64,000 bases of DNA from Diphasiastrum complanatum (GCA_029204225.1 CM055098.1:5697246-5761245); one strand, 5' to 3'. Counted from the first letter of the stretch, positions 50,437-62,794 are shown. Translations and numbers: made by a program. Notes: generated by a model from the sequence alone, not told the origin.

Positions 50437-53400
50437 AGACACGAAGAAGCAGCTCCTGAGAACAATGCAGCATTGTGAACTGTCCCCACGACTGATTGTG
50501 CAGCGATGTCTCCTTGACTTGCTCCTACAGACCCTCGAGGAAGACAATGTAATTAAATGTCATACAAATGCAACCACAGAATCATTTTAAACAAATTTGG
50601 TCTACTAGCTTACTACAAGCATTACGCAACCTTCATTTACACAAAGTTCCAAAGATTGTGAAACATATATCTGATATATCCATTTGGAGGAAAAAAATAC
50701 CTGATACAAGCTCTGATTCTTTCACACCAAGAAATGGTTGACAGGATGCATTGACTGAATCATTTACATTTTCACCACAAACGAGAAGATCATATGTTAC
50801 AAACACATATCATCTTTGCACAGTTAGAGCTTACAACATGCTGCTCATTTCTGTCTGCTGGTCAGGATGGTGGGTCCGCTTCAGGCTAGTGCATTTAATT
50901 ACTTGAAGCCTTCAGAAGTTCTATAAAGCCGACTTGCTCCCATCTTTCGACCCACTCCAAATTGTCCTTGTCTGCTTTCTTACATTGTGCTATATTCTGC
51001 TCCATTGCAGAGCATCCACAGGCACCTCGAAGAGTTGCAGCTAGGATAAGGTTTGAACGTGCCAACAACTTCACATTATTGGGCGACGACACAAGCCCAT
51101 AAATCGCTGACATCATAAAAATAACATGAATTTACCAGATTAAATATATTTTTGATCAAGCTAGACAAATACTCAAATGATACCCTTTATTCTATGGAAC
51201 CAGCAGAAAGTCTTGAGCCATCAACTCTAAAACGCGAAACTTCTTCAATAGAAAATATCACTAAGTCACATTTCCTTTTCTACACTGATGAGGTGATCAA
51301 AACAATAGAATTTGAGTTTCTAATTGATATCATCCACTTCACTATGAAACCTATATCGTAACACAACAGGGATATGTAACAACTGCACAGATCAAACTTA
51401 TTTCTCCTTCATGTATCAATTCCCTGCAAAGGGCCAATCACAACCCAGATGCCAGTAAAAAGAGTCATTCCAATATTCAAAAGGCTGAAGAACCTGTTTC
51501 AATTTTAGTGGGAACTTTTTATGTCTTTTTATAGAGACATACGGCTGAACAACGAGCACATGGAAAAAGCCGACCTTGAGCAACTCTCAACAATAAAAAT
51601 CTTCCAAGGAGCAGCAACATTTCAGTACATAACACATGCTATGGAACTCGTGGTGGAGGCCTCTATCTATACCCACGAGCTGTAGAACCCAATTGTATCA
51701 TAATTTGGAGTCCACCTCTTGCAACTGAGTGAACCACAATCTATAATGATTTGAGTTCTACCTCTTACTAGATAATAGGAGGCCTCTTTATTAAAAACAT
51801 AACTCAAGTTGAGAGAGTCTAAATTACTAGCTCCCACATGGCTATCCATCTTTCCGGATTTACCCTGAGGTTCACAGAATATTCATTTAGCCTAGCACTA
51901 ATAATTCTCGTGCTCTCAAACTCGGCTCTCAACTTCATCTCTGCTGGAAAACCCTTTTTGAATGATGAGACACTGCATCGACACGTCAGGGGCATGGCAT
52001 CAACTAACATTGGAAGGCATGGATATACTCAAGAGTTTCGATAATGGTACCTTGCCTACGATAGGTTTAGGTATCGGTATGGCATGGATTTGCCCCATAT
52101 ATGAGTACCGATCCACGCTATCCGCTGTTTGAGAATTGCAGTCTATCTAACATGATGACTTTTCAAGTACATATGCTTCAATTCTAGAAATTGATATGGA
52201 TCAGTACCATAAAACTGATCAGAATGGCGGAATGCTTTGATACGGGACTTGCCTTCAACAAAGTATTAAAAACCTACATCTGATGGAACAAGGCATAAAC
52301 CAATGGAAAACAGCAGCTTCTTGTCACAAACCAGAAAAGAAAGTCTCTCACACTCATCAACCCAAGCTGCAAACAGACCAGAATGAATGAGTAACACTAA
52401 GAAAATATCATAGGTGCAAGAACGATTGTATAGTGCGAAAATGCAAATCAAATACAGCACTGGCCTGGGTTTTCTCCTGTTAGTAACATGGAATCCATAG
52501 TATGGCTATGCAGGTGTAATGTATATTATAAAATAAAAATTGACTTCACATCATTTCATCACCATCTTTTCTTGCATTATGGTTGTTTGGAGCCATCACC
52601 TATAAATCTCACCAGACTACATCCTGTGACATGCAGAAGCTCCAAAAGTGAAAAGAGTCTATGGGGGATTTTATGTTACATTTTTTCAAGAGATTACACT
52701 GTATAATTGACAAATCCTAGTAACAAACAATCGTGATTCGAAGCCCTCCAAACCGATTCTCATTATTTCACAATTTCGATTTCTCATTATTCTTCACAAT
52801 TTCTCAAAAAAAATGTTTTATTTTATTGTTTAGCTACAGAACAATTCAATTTTGCAGAAAATCACATCCAATGGATACAAATCGCGGTTCGAATCAACTC
52901 GTAACTATGATATAAAGTAATTGTGTTGATAACAAGTTAGCCATTCACACAGTGGCAGGCAAAATAGAGGTACCATTTTAGTGGGTCCCCAGCATTTGCC
53001 AATGTGACTGTTGACACTTAGGTATATCAATAGAATCTGCGGTAGATTAAAATATAACTAAGCATACACCATTCCATGACTACGAGCATCAAATTAATTA
53101 CCATGTAAAGGTGTAGTAGAAAAATACGGCTCCATAGACAATTGATAGGGAACCGTGGGATTTACCTTGAACTGGAAGAAGGGACTTCATCCTAACAGCT
53201 GTGGACCGGACATCCAAGAGAAGGATAATCTTTAGAGCTGTACAGGTAAAACCGTCAGAATGTGCCCAGAAACAAAAAAAAGTATCCCAAGTAAAAACTT
53301 ATCTGTCTTATGCAAGATAAATAAACATTCTTCAAAACCCATCCGTTTGCAACATATATAAGAAGATTCCAGTACTTAACCTAGAATATGTGAAATGGAA

Positions 53401-53557
53401 GCTTCTGTGATTTTCGTCTGCTCCATTCTCAGGTACTGCAATCTGGAACTTGGCCATTCTTGCAATGTGTTTTTAGCTTGAGCCACCATAGACCTATCTG
53501 CAGCTGGTAGCACATTAATTCCTCGCCCATTCCAAAATCTAGTAAGTCCGTGCACAC
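50437..53557 (-). CDS. Unassigned multi-exon gene, partial
   Basis: Six exons with GT-AG borders and matching phases are visible: 53381-53557, 53166-53237, 52278-52366, 50903-51106, 50701-50754 and 50437-50524. A seventh, about 49 bp near 51450-51500 (reading VLQPFEYWNDSFYWHL), fits the phases on both sides (0 in, 1 out) but is less sure. The protein reads, among others, GLTRFWNGRGINVLPAADRS, LKIILLLDVRSTAVRMKSLL, WVDECERLSFLVCDKKLLF, GLVSSPNNVKLLARSNLILA, KADKDNLEWVERWEQVGFIE and GDIAAQSVVGTVHNAALFSG. It looks helical and could be an ARM/HEAT-like repeat protein, but I do not recognise the family. The first exon shown starts in phase 1, so upstream exons are missing, and the last ends in phase 2. 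Repeat C sits in an intron. Confidence 0.55.
51616..51994. repeat. Dispersed repeat C, copy 2
   Basis: About 379 bp nearly identical to 34726-35106. It lies within an intron of the unassigned gene and ends just before twin hairpin locus IV. Confidence 0.85.
52010..52112 (+). other. Twin hairpin locus IV
   Basis: Hairpin 1: outer TTG/CAA, bulge GAA, inner GGCA/TACT (one mismatch, one wobble), loop TGGATA (52010-52032). Hairpin 2: outer ATCGGTA/TACCGAT (52073-79 with 52106-112), inner GGCA/TGCC, loop TGGATT. Spacing between loops is about 65 bases, as at locus II. Confidence 0.65.
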
Positions 53558-53593
53558 CTAAAGTTCAAATTTCAAAGCAGCATTTAGGCATGA

Positions 53594-53596
<3 letters not shown>

Positions 53597-53654
<58 letters not shown>
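53597..53654. repeat. CT microsatellite, about 29 units
   Basis: This CT run is followed by AGCCCCGATGGCTCC and a Ser/Pro-rich plus-strand reading of 102 codons to 53994. I cannot assign that reading to any gene. Confidence 0.95.
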
Positions 53655-53657
<3 letters not shown>

Positions 53658-53999
53658 CCCGATGGCTCCTGCCATCTGACCAGCTATGGCTCTGCTACAG
53701 CGGAAGCGAGTCTTCCATCGATGCTGCCTACTCCATCGCTGCTCCAGCGTCCCTTCTCCTTCTGCACCTTCTACAGCTCCATCTATGCTTCAGCCATCTA
53801 CTGCTGCTTCTTCAACTCCTCCTTTGCATGTTGCAGTTCCTATCTCCCCATCAAATCCTATTCTTGGTAATAGTGAACTTACTTTAGCTCTACCTTTGAC
53901 TTCGAATAATCCAGATCTGAATAATCCAAAAGCACTTCTGCCTCCATCCTTCATGATCTCCGTTCTTCGTGCTAATCAGGAAAGAATATGTTAGTACCT

Positions 54000-54600
54000 T
54001 AACAACCATCGAAACATGGATAATAGTTTAAATCCCTTTATGGGTTTTCAATCCTTTATAAACAGGGTTTTCTACAAGAAGCAACTTTAAGCTTTTATAA
54101 ATTTGCTTTGCTTTCAACTTAATGAGTTAAGTCTTCTTGGTTTCTTGGGGAATCGCGACACCCCCCCTGTCACATTACATCAAAGGTTTAGTAATAAAGA
54201 GAGGGGGAGGGAGGTACTAATACCCCCTCCCCAAAAACCAACACTTGAAGATTGTTGCCTGCGCAGGCAGCATGACGTTGCTTGCGCAGTAGCTGCTGCA
54301 AGAAATCCCAAGGGAGGGATGAAAACCTCCCCCCCCCCCCCCCCGGTTCCCGAGGCCCGCTGTCCTGCACGCGGACAGTGTATGGCTCAGCCTGTCTGCG
54401 TGAAAGTGGGGCAATAACATCTTTTTTTTTAAACCAAAAAAAGTATTTTGAAAGGGGGGGGTTAATACAAACACATTTTAACATATGGTAAATAACAGTA
54501 ACCTATCTATGTAGTGATTTGAGGTGCTAAGAGCTTGCTTTTGCTTTGTTTCAAGAACTTCAGTTGCTTGATTTTGCAAAGCTTCTTGTACATTGCTTTG
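54000..54600. other. Non-coding stretch with G/C homopolymers
   Basis: It contains a run of C (54331-54345), GGGGGGG near 54456, and the inverted pieces CTGCGCAGGCAG and CTTGCGCAGTAG. Composition differs from the surroundings. It could be the leader or LTR of the gypsy relic that follows, but no border was found. Confidence 0.35.
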
Positions 54601-54620
54601 TTTTTGCTACCTATTCTGCT

Positions 54621-55650
54621 ATGGCATCTGCAAGTAACTCCAGTCAAGATTCACATAGACTAGATGCAATATGTTCCAAGGTGGATGCTATCGAAGCCAC
54701 TCTTAAGCTGATTTTGGAGCAACTCATAGGTATAGGGGCTAGTGTTCCTGAAAGAGTTAGTGGTACGGCTATGGAAGCAGAAAGGACATTGTCAGCGGAC
54801 CATGAAGCTAAGTTGGGGTTTCGAAAGAAGAAGCTACCTACTATCAAGGAACTAAAACCTCCGAAGTTCACTAGAGCAGTATCTATGAGAATCACAGATG
54901 TCGTTGAAATTTGGTTTCAAAAATGGGAGAAAGCATTCCAGATGTGTGGCATAGACAATGAGACTGAGATGATTGTTGAAGGCACATATCGTTTTCAAGA
55001 GTCAGCAGAAAGGTGGTGGAGGAAGGTGGAAAAGGATGACCTAGTTCCAACCACATGGGAGGCATTCCGGCAAACGTTTACGCAAAATTGGGTGCCTATG
55101 GATGAAAACAATAGAGCCATGCAATAATGGAATTATTTGATGCAAGGTAACTTGAGCGTGCAGAATTATGCACCATCGAAAGGCTTTGTTACGCATTCCT
55201 CAGGAAGTTCCTATGTACATGCAAGTAATTCACTTTGTGGAGGGACTTCGAGAGAGTATTCGCCCTTTCGTGCAGAAGGAGCAATCTCATGCCATCCAGA
55301 TGGCTTTGTATTATGAAGATGGAAAAAGAGGCTCGGATCCTGTTGCGGTAGCTGGTACAGGTGGTCAGCAGCCTTAGAGACGCAAGGGCAAATGGAACAA
55401 AAAGAGAAAATTTGAAGGTCAAACCAGTCAGTGGCAAGCTCGGGGTGACCAAAAGGGAAAGGGTGCAGGGGGCCCCAAAGGCAAAGGGTTGTATAAGCAG
55501 CCCAATGCCCAAAAGGGTCAGCTTCCTTCAATGTTGTCGCCTCTAGACCAAGAACGTGCAAAGAGGGAGAACCTCTGTTTTGGATGTTTGGGGCAGCAAA
55601 GGTGGAAGGAATGTCCACGGAACTTGATGCGGACCATGTATAATCTTTAG
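54621..55650 (+). pseudogene. Ty3/gypsy relic E: Gag
   Basis: The ATG at 54621 opens MASASNSSQDSHRLDAICSK. The capsid part reads VVEIWFQKWEKAFQMCGIDN, AERWWRKVEKDDLVPTTWEA and FRQTFTQNWVPM, the usual gypsy retrotransposon-gag pattern. A stop follows AMQ at 55125. A frame change leads to VPMYMQVIHFVEGLRESIRP and a Lys/Gly-rich tail. The knuckle reads CFGCLGQQRWKECP, in which the His is lost. Acidic sequence to about 55854 may belong to the protease linker. No polymerase follows. Confidence 0.82.
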
Positions 55651-55859
55651 GTGGACCAGATGAACCAGGGTGATGACCCTATGACAGTGGAAGAGATCGA
55701 GGAAGAAGCCAATCCACATGTTCCACGCCTCATGAATGTCTCAGTGGTCAGGAGAGTGGACAACTCCACCAGCGCTTTTGTCAAAATCGGCTCGCCAAGG
55801 GTATCAATTTCCTACCACTTCTCTCATTGTTATGTGAGGACAGCTGTGTGGTAGAGATG

Positions 55860-56743
55860 TTCAAGTTCTATTTTGTTGAACTTATAAACCTAGTCAACTG
55901 AATAGTACATGCCACATGGTCAATAATTGGGTCCAAATTTTTTAAGGCCCAAATACTTAGGCAAATTTTTTGGATCTAAGTTCCAAACTCGTGGTGAAGG
56001 CCTTCTTGCATGATGATGCCTATGACTCCACTTGGGTTTGGTAGACCCCCATGCACATGTGCATGGGGGAGTACTAGTTAGATTTCCACCTATTAATATT
56101 AGATGTGGCATGCATGTGACATGCAAGTGACATGCAAATGCATGCATAGAAATCGGACACTTGGCATTTGCATGCCAAACCATTGTACATTCAGAAAGTC
56201 TATTTGATAGAGGAAATCACTCTACTACCACGAGTTGGAGAGAGACGGATTTGGATGCTCACAACTAGAATTATTAGCAAAGGTTCAATCAATGCTTGAA
56301 ATGTTAGAGTTACCTAGCGCCTTAAAGGAAGCCCCTTTAACATTTTTCCTTTTCTTCGGGCACTAGATAGAATGAATGGATTGAGAGACCTCTCCTCCTT
56401 GTATACCTCTAAGGAAGGAGTCTCCAAGCCTAGCACACATCCTGGAACATGACAAGTTTACGAGTCATTACTCAAGTCAACGGGCCCAGTCAACATTCGG
56501 TTTCAATTAGGTTTGGGACCCAAGGGAATTGGGTCCCTAACAATTCCAGACCTGCCACCAAGGTCACAAGAGGAGGATATCTACTCACTGCTCCACGATG
56601 AGGCCTTATTTTCTTCAACTTAATTCCAACTTCCAACTTAGAATTTGGTATTTACTATTAAATTCACGAATCACAAAATTTGAAAGTTCAAAGCTCAAAC
56701 TTGTAACTTGCAAGTTCTAACCTTTGTCCATCCTTGTGTGCAG
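55860..56743. other. No gene seen
   Basis: This stretch has short stop-dense readings only. A cluster of GCATGCA/CATGCAAGTGACATGC motifs lies near 56100-56175. Confidence 0.4.
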
Positions 56744-56987
56744 GGTCTACCACTCGAGCTGCTTCATGTCATAGAGCTGCCAGAGCAAAGGAAGCGGGTG
56801 CTGCAGGTCCAAGCTCTAAAACAGTTGAGGAAGAGGAGACAGAGGCCTTAGAGGATGAGGATGAGAGTCAGGAGTCCTCGGAGTGTCCTTGGGGCCAGAT
56901 GAGAGTCTAAGTGGCGATGATGAGGGTCTAGAGCCAGAGCCAGAGCCAACAGTTGCATCACAAATGACTAGGAGGAGGCTACGTTAG
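56744..56987 (+). pseudogene. Acidic C-terminal exon remnant
   Basis: After a good acceptor (TTGTGTGCAG) the reading is STTRAASCHRAARAKEAGAA, SSKTVEEEETEALEDEDESQ, then with a one-base frame change near 56885 SLSGDDEGLEPEPEPTVASQ and MTRRRLR before TAG. Such acidic tails with a basic end are common in plant transposases of the hAT class. No other exon was found. Confidence 0.35.
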
Positions 56988-56999
56988 ATATTACTAGTT

Positions 57000-58165
57000 A
57001 GCCTTTAGCTATTAGGATTCAGCTACACTTCCTCACTATTTGGGCTTTACTATTTAGGAATTAGGATTTTACTTTTAGGTTGTTTACACGGTGCAGACTA
57101 GTAGATACTAGATATTGTAAGTTGTAACACTTTCTGATTTGCTATGAAAACTGTAAATAACCGAAATAGGGAGTAAAAGCTATAACACCTACATTCTAAC
57201 CAATCAGTGTGAATGCACCAATGAATCTTACTGCAGTCATCCCAAACATTCCCAAACCATCAGCCACAACAATCGCTACTTTATTTGTACAAACCCTTGC
57301 ATAACATAAAGCGGAGCATGTTAATGAAAAAGTAACTGGGGAAGAACATTCCCAACCCCACACCATTAGTCATTACATGAAATCCACTGAACTAGGTGAA
57401 TATCCCAATCTGAAACAAAAGAGAGATCGATTTTTGAAAATGTAACAATGGATAGAACGAGAACAAGCCAAGGTCCCCATAGGAGACCTAGATAAAAGGA
57501 TAGACCAGCAGGCCGACGTCGAATCTACTACACGTGCATGTCAACCTTCAAAAGAACCCTTGGAATTTGATGAATTCCCAACCGCCACCATAAATCCTGA
57601 TATAGAAGGGAACAAAGCCACTACTATGTTGCCATCAGCCAAGTTACCCTCTGCTCAGGGACTTTGCTAAAACACTCCAGACCCTTATGCCACGCCCTTG
57701 CTAGTTGGCTAGACTCCTGTGTCAAACCCACACTAGTTCACTCTACAACACGACAGGACAAACCTTTTGACAAGACACAAGTTGTAATGACGATGGTGTC
57801 ATTTGGGAGGCCAAACAAAGTGACGTTACATTGCAACATAAAGCATATGCCCAAGAAGGCGTCTTACTCAAAGTAATTATCCATAATACGAGAGTAATTT
57901 TGAGTCCACGTGCTGTCCATCTACTTGTGCAAGCCGTCTTACTTTCTAGTGCGTGCCTTGAATGTTGTATGCCATATCCAATAGTAAGTTATGGAATGTG
58001 TATATCCATTGCTTGCCTATAATGGATTGTGTGTGGTAGATTACCATTTGCTTAATTTAGTTTAACTTATGGAATGAGTGGTGTGTAAATATAGTATTGG
58101 GTGGTAGTTTAGTGAGTATTGTGTGAAGGCTAATATGGGTGTGGGATCCGAAAAGGGAATGGGGT
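57000..58165. other. No gene seen
   Basis: No supported coding region, element border or RNA gene was found. Confidence 0.4.
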
Positions 58166-58708
58166 GGTTAATCTAGTGTTCCCATACTTGGTTCATGATG
58201 TTTTCATCTCTTTGGTTGTGAATGTACAAGAAATACTAGTGCTCAATATGTCTTCTTACTCTATTTGTCTTCTTGAAGGTTAGTAGGAAACACTGAGAAA
58301 AAATAGGAAATAACCTATTCCCAAAAAAAAGACCTTTTTGAAAAAAGTGGAGTCTCTTTAACGTTCAAAATGGCCACACCTTTTGGTTAATCTAGTGTTC
58401 CCATACTTGGTTCATGATGTTTTCATCTCTTTGGTTGTGAATGTACAAGAAATACTAGTGCTCAATATGTCCTCTTACTCTATTTGTCTTCTTGAAGGTT
58501 AGTAGGAAACACAAGGCTCCATCCCCAAGGCTCCTAATTGGACCATACTCAACTCGCCATTGTACTACAAGACACCTAAGAGTTGTCTCTCCTCCTCCTA
58601 CCACGGTGCCTTCACAATGAGAAAAAATAGGAAATAACCTATTACCAAAAAAAAAGACCTTTTTGAAAAAAGTGGAGTCTCTTTAACGTTCAAAATGGCC
58701 ACACCTTT
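58166..58708. repeat. Interleaved duplication A-B-A'-u-B'
   Basis: Segment A (58166-58293) recurs as A' (58385-58513), and B (58295-58384) recurs as B' (58619-58708). A' and B' are separated by 105 bp (u) that is absent between A and B. A duplication of A-u-B followed by loss of u from the first copy explains it. Confidence 0.9.
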
Positions 58709-58903
58709 TCAAAACCGAATCGTAACCCTTTCAGTAAAACCTTATTTGGTGTCAATAGCTCTGGTTCACGGATGGGTGATAAGTGTGCAATTACCTTATG
58801 GAGATCGGCTAATTAGTTTCCTTATAGTTGCTAGCCAGGCTATATCTCTAGCCATGGGACGGTGCCAATGAAAATCGAGAGTGATGGCTAGTGGTCTGGG
58901 AGA

Positions 58904-59985
58904 TTAGTCATCGTTAGAGGCTTGATTAGGGAGGACTTGGTGTCGATAGCTCCAGTGCACAAGGGTGAGTCGGTGGTGACCATGAATGATGAGGACACCT
59001 ACAAGAAAGAGGTGGACCTCGCCTAGTCTCCTACTAATGGTAAAAGGACCACAATACCTAGGAGACAAGTTAGCACACACTCCTGATTTGAGGGTTTTAG
59101 AGTCAACTGGGACTCGTAAATAGACTTTCTCACCAGCAAAGAACTGCACATCCCGTCTATGTGGATCTGCATAATGCCTAGCCCAATCCTGGGATTGCCC
59201 GATGCTACGCTTAGCATGTTCTATCATCTGGTTTAGGTCTTCTAAAAAGTTTCTAGCTGCTTCAACTTTTTCTAGTTTAAACCCCACAGTTGTGAGCAAG
59301 CATGGCTGAAAACCATACATCAGCATGAATGGGTTGTATCCCGTAGCTGAATGTTTGGTACTTTTATAAGCAAACCCTGATATCGAGAGATATTCCTCCC
59401 AATTAGTCTGCTTTTTACTAATGTATGCACGAAGCATATCCTCCAACACTTGATTTACTCTTTCTCTTTGATCGTCCGCCGTCTGTGGATGGTCGGTAGT
59501 ACTCATGTTTAGTTTAGTATGGAGATGAAAGAATACTGCCCTCCAAAAATTTCCATTAAACTTACTGTCCCGGTCGTTGACTATGCCGGAAGGGACACCG
59601 TACAATTTAAAAAGCGCATCTATAAACAACCTTGCTAACTTTGGAGCACTGACGGTTGTTTTAGTCGGAATAGAGTGAGCCATTTTGGTCAAACGGTCAA
59701 CTGTGACCCAAAAAGCGTCATTACCCTTTTGGGTCTTAGGCACGTTTGCTATGAAATCCATGGAAATATTGTCCCACTTACCAGCTGGTATATCTAAGGG
59801 CTCTAAAAACCCTCCTGCCTTTAGACGCTCTGCTTTATTAACTTGACACTTCTGGCAACTAAGTACATACTGCTGGACGTCCTTTTTCATACTAAACCAG
59901 AAGAATTGCCTCCGAAGAAGCTCATAAGTCTTTTGAATGCCTGGGTGCCCCGCACTAGGACTGTCATGAGACTCACACAGGACCT
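58904..59985 (-). pseudogene. Ty3/gypsy relic D: integrase
   Basis: Read from about 59970 downward: SHDSPSAGHPGIQKTYELLR and CQKCQVNKAERLK form the HHCC zinc module. The core has MDFIANVPKT (Asp), IVNDRDSKFNGNFW (Asp) and RVNQVLEDMLRAYI (Glu). HPQTADDQRERVN replaces the usual HPQTDGQTERVN. The C-terminal LSPRYCGPFTI is the GPY/F-type end. Two TAG codons in a row near 59987 separate it from the RNase H part in the same frame. Confidence 0.9.
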
Positions 59986-59986
59986 A

Positions 59987-60700
59987 CTACCTGGGGACAC
60001 ATACTCCATTTCTATAGAGCAAGTACTCATCCTGAATGGAATACTGTTTCCATTTGAATCCTTGAGTCATCTGACCATCAACAGTTGCAGTTTGCTTGGG
60101 TAATACAGGCTCTGAGTCCTCAACGTCATCTAACGTATACTCGGACTCATCATCCTCAACGAAAGCTGCCGTATTCTTGGATGAACTGGCACTAGTCCCA
60201 GGAACTAGTTTCGAAGTCTGTAACTGTCTGCTCTGGACTGACCTCCAGATAGTAGAGAAGTAAGCATCATGCTGGCACTTCCCTTTCAAGGACTCGAGCA
60301 ACTCACTACGAATCTGAGCAAAACTCAGCTCGTTTATCATAGACATTCTACTAAGGGCATCTGCTACTGTGTTGAACTTCCCTCGTCTATATCTGATAGA
60401 CATATCAAACTCTTGCATTAACTCAGTCCAACGAGCTTTCCAACCTCTAAGCTCAGGCTGATTGCAAAGGTATCTAAGGCTTTCATGGTCTGTCAGGACC
60501 TCAAAGTTGGCACCATACAAGTAATGCCTCCAAGTCTTAAGGGCATGAACTATGGAGAAGAGTTCCTTTTCATAGGCACTATACCTAGTCTGTGTTGGTT
60601 CGAGTTTCTTACTCTCGAAGGCAGCTGGTCGTCCATTCTAAGTTAGTACAGCACCAACCGCAAAGTCGCTAGCATCTGTTTCGACCACAAATGGCTGATT
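59987..60700 (-). pseudogene. Ty3/gypsy relic D: RNase H
   Basis: The reading holds NFEVLTDHESLRYLCNQPEL, GWKARWTELMQEFDMSIRYR and GKFNTVADALSRM, the second half of a gypsy RNase H and its tether. An acidic linker (EDDESEYTLDDVEDSEPVL) follows. Upstream to about 60700 the frame is broken, with recognisable pieces of the first half. Confidence 0.88.
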
Positions 60701-61960
60701 GGGGTCGACGACTTTTAAAACTGGTGCAGTAGCTAAAGCTGTTTTGAGACCATCAAAGACTGTTGTGCGGACTCCAATTTGAACTCCTTTCCCTTCCCCT
60801 TAAGAAGATTTGTTATAGGAACTGCTATCTAAGCATATTCTTTGACAAATCGTCTATAATATCCCACCAAACCTAGAAAGACCTGTAGATCTAAAATATT
60901 CTGAGGTCTCAGCCAACTGAGTATGACTTTAACTTTACTTGGGTCCATCTTAATCCCATCTGCCGAGATAATGTGACCCAAATAAGCTATTTCTTAAACA
61001 AAGAATTCACATTTAGGTTCTTAGCATAAAGGTTATGCTTTCTAAGCAATCGAAATACCTTTCTGAGGTGTTTAAGATGCTCCTTCCTCGTTTTACTATA
61101 GACAAACTGAAAAACTTAGCCCCGTCGAGTTGATCAAACAACTCGTCTGCCCGAGGCATTGGATACTTATTCTTAATAGTGACCTTATTGAGGGCTCTGT
61201 AATCTACACAAAGACGCATAGACCCCTCCTCCTTTTTCACCAGAAGGGGTGATGCCCATGGTGAACTATTATTAGTCTGAATTTGGCCTTTCCCAAGATA
61301 ATCTGATAACTGCCCAGTAATTTCTTCATCCTCTGTTCGGCTAACCCGATACGGAGGTTTAGAAACAGGTGCTACACCTGGTACTAGGTTTATTACATGA
61401 TCTACATCTCTGCTAGGTGGTAAACCATGCGGTAAATCTTCAGGAAAAACATCTTTAAATTTAGACAATAAAGTTTCTAATTTATTTACTTGCTGTTGTA
61501 AAGAACTGGAAATAGAAACTTCTAGAATAAACTGAAGGTCACATAAGAATACCTGATGGTCGCTATCCCCGATTAGCTGACGGAGCTCTGAACTGCAGAC
61601 CATAGGACTGTTGGAGACATCATGCTCCCCCTGCAACTGGATCTCTCTGCCATTACGCTGAAAGCTGAGGGTGTTCTCCTGATAATTTCTGTGGAGGGAA
61701 GGCCCTAAGCTGTAGAGCCAGTCTCTCCTGAGAACAAGGTCTGTACGATCCAGGTGCATTATTTGAAAGTTAATTTCATCTTGATACCCCAGAATATCAA
61801 GATTTAAGCTGCTTACCATAGTCTCCCAAATTTTCTTGTCTTCACCCTTGGCCAAAGAAACTATTTACCTATGTTGACTAAGTACCTCTGGAAGTCTGAG
61901 TTTCTTAACTAGGGTGTAGTTGATGAAATTATGGGTTGCCCCATCATCAACCATGACTCT
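60700..61960 (-). pseudogene. Ty3/gypsy relic D: protease end and reverse transcriptase with its catalytic core deleted
   Basis: From 61855: [20 protein letters not shown] (protease end), [69 protein letters not shown] and [12 protein letters not shown]. The reading then jumps to the position normally after the FLDD box (in another frame [17 protein letters not shown]). The segment with all RT catalytic Asp residues, about 230 bp, is missing. The thumb and connection continue in broken frames to 60700 with LSWLRPQNILDLQVFLGLVG. Confidence 0.88.
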
Positions 61961-62491
61961 TACTGACTAGTTTCCAATCTCACCATGCATACGTACTAGA
62001 TCGTGTGGCCCAAAGCTTATGGGTCTCCCTAGCATTGCAGAGGTCAATTGGCAACAGTGTTCATGATCTTCATGAAACACTTTTATCTCGGTAGCTGCCG
62101 AGTTATTTGGGAAGCTTACAGTTTGTACAAGGTGAACTTGTTTTTTATCTATTTTATCTTTTTTGATAAATGGCCCCTTGGGACACTGCCTGACTGTGTG
62201 ACCCTTGCCCATACACACAAAGCACAACGTCCCCTTTCTCGAAATCCTCTGGTTTCAAGGGCTGAATGAGTGATGGACGTTTTTGAGGAGCATCATTTTT
62301 AACTTTTTCCTCTTTCTTTCTTTTTAAAAATTTCTTTTCTCCTTGGTAACCAAATCGTCGAGTTCTTGGATGAATTGCTCCTGCTCTTCCACTTCCATAG
62401 GTTCTTTCCCAATACTGACATCCAAGGCTTCTGTTTCCAATTCGTCGATGCCTCTCCCTGGGGGTTGATCAGGTCCCTGAGGAGTGGTCAT
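61961..62491 (-). pseudogene. Ty3/gypsy relic D: shortened Gag, knuckle and protease start
   Basis: The start ATG is at 62491 (MTTPQGPDQPPGRGIDELET). Within about 50 codons an acidic and Lys-rich stretch leads, after a frameshift, to CFVCMGKGHTVRQCP, a CX2CX4HX4C knuckle. The Gag capsid domain is absent. The protease start is RVMVDDGATHNFIN in broken frame near 61930; the usual DSGAT Ser is Asp here. Confidence 0.75.
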
Positions 62492-62794
62492 TTTTGGAAC
62501 GGAAATAGATATACCTTAGATTCTTACTAAAACAAGAAGAAAGATTGACTGAAATTGAAAAACCGAAAGGTATAATACTTAGCTCTGTCTCAGGACTATA
62601 CTTCCAAAGAAAAAGCAAAAAAACCCCTCAGTCTTTCGATGGCTGTGAAATCTGGTTCCCCCAATCTGCATGCAGGGTCTGCTGTCCCGGATTCATAGTG
62701 ATGAAGGCTGAAATTTGTCAAAAAACCTCTGATTTTTTGCTTACCACAGCCTTCCCCTATTTGCTAAAAGCTTCTAGCAAAGTTCTGAGTGCTG

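Noticed and set aside
52626-52671. Extra exon of the unassigned gene (reading SFHFWSFCMSQDVV)
   Set aside because: It would end in phase 2 and put a stop at the start of the next exon. Joining 53166-53237 directly to 52278-52366 keeps the frame.
53686-53994. 102-codon Ser/Pro-rich plus-strand reading as a gene
   Set aside because: There is no recognisable family or splice context, and it borders a CT tract. Composition alone is not enough.
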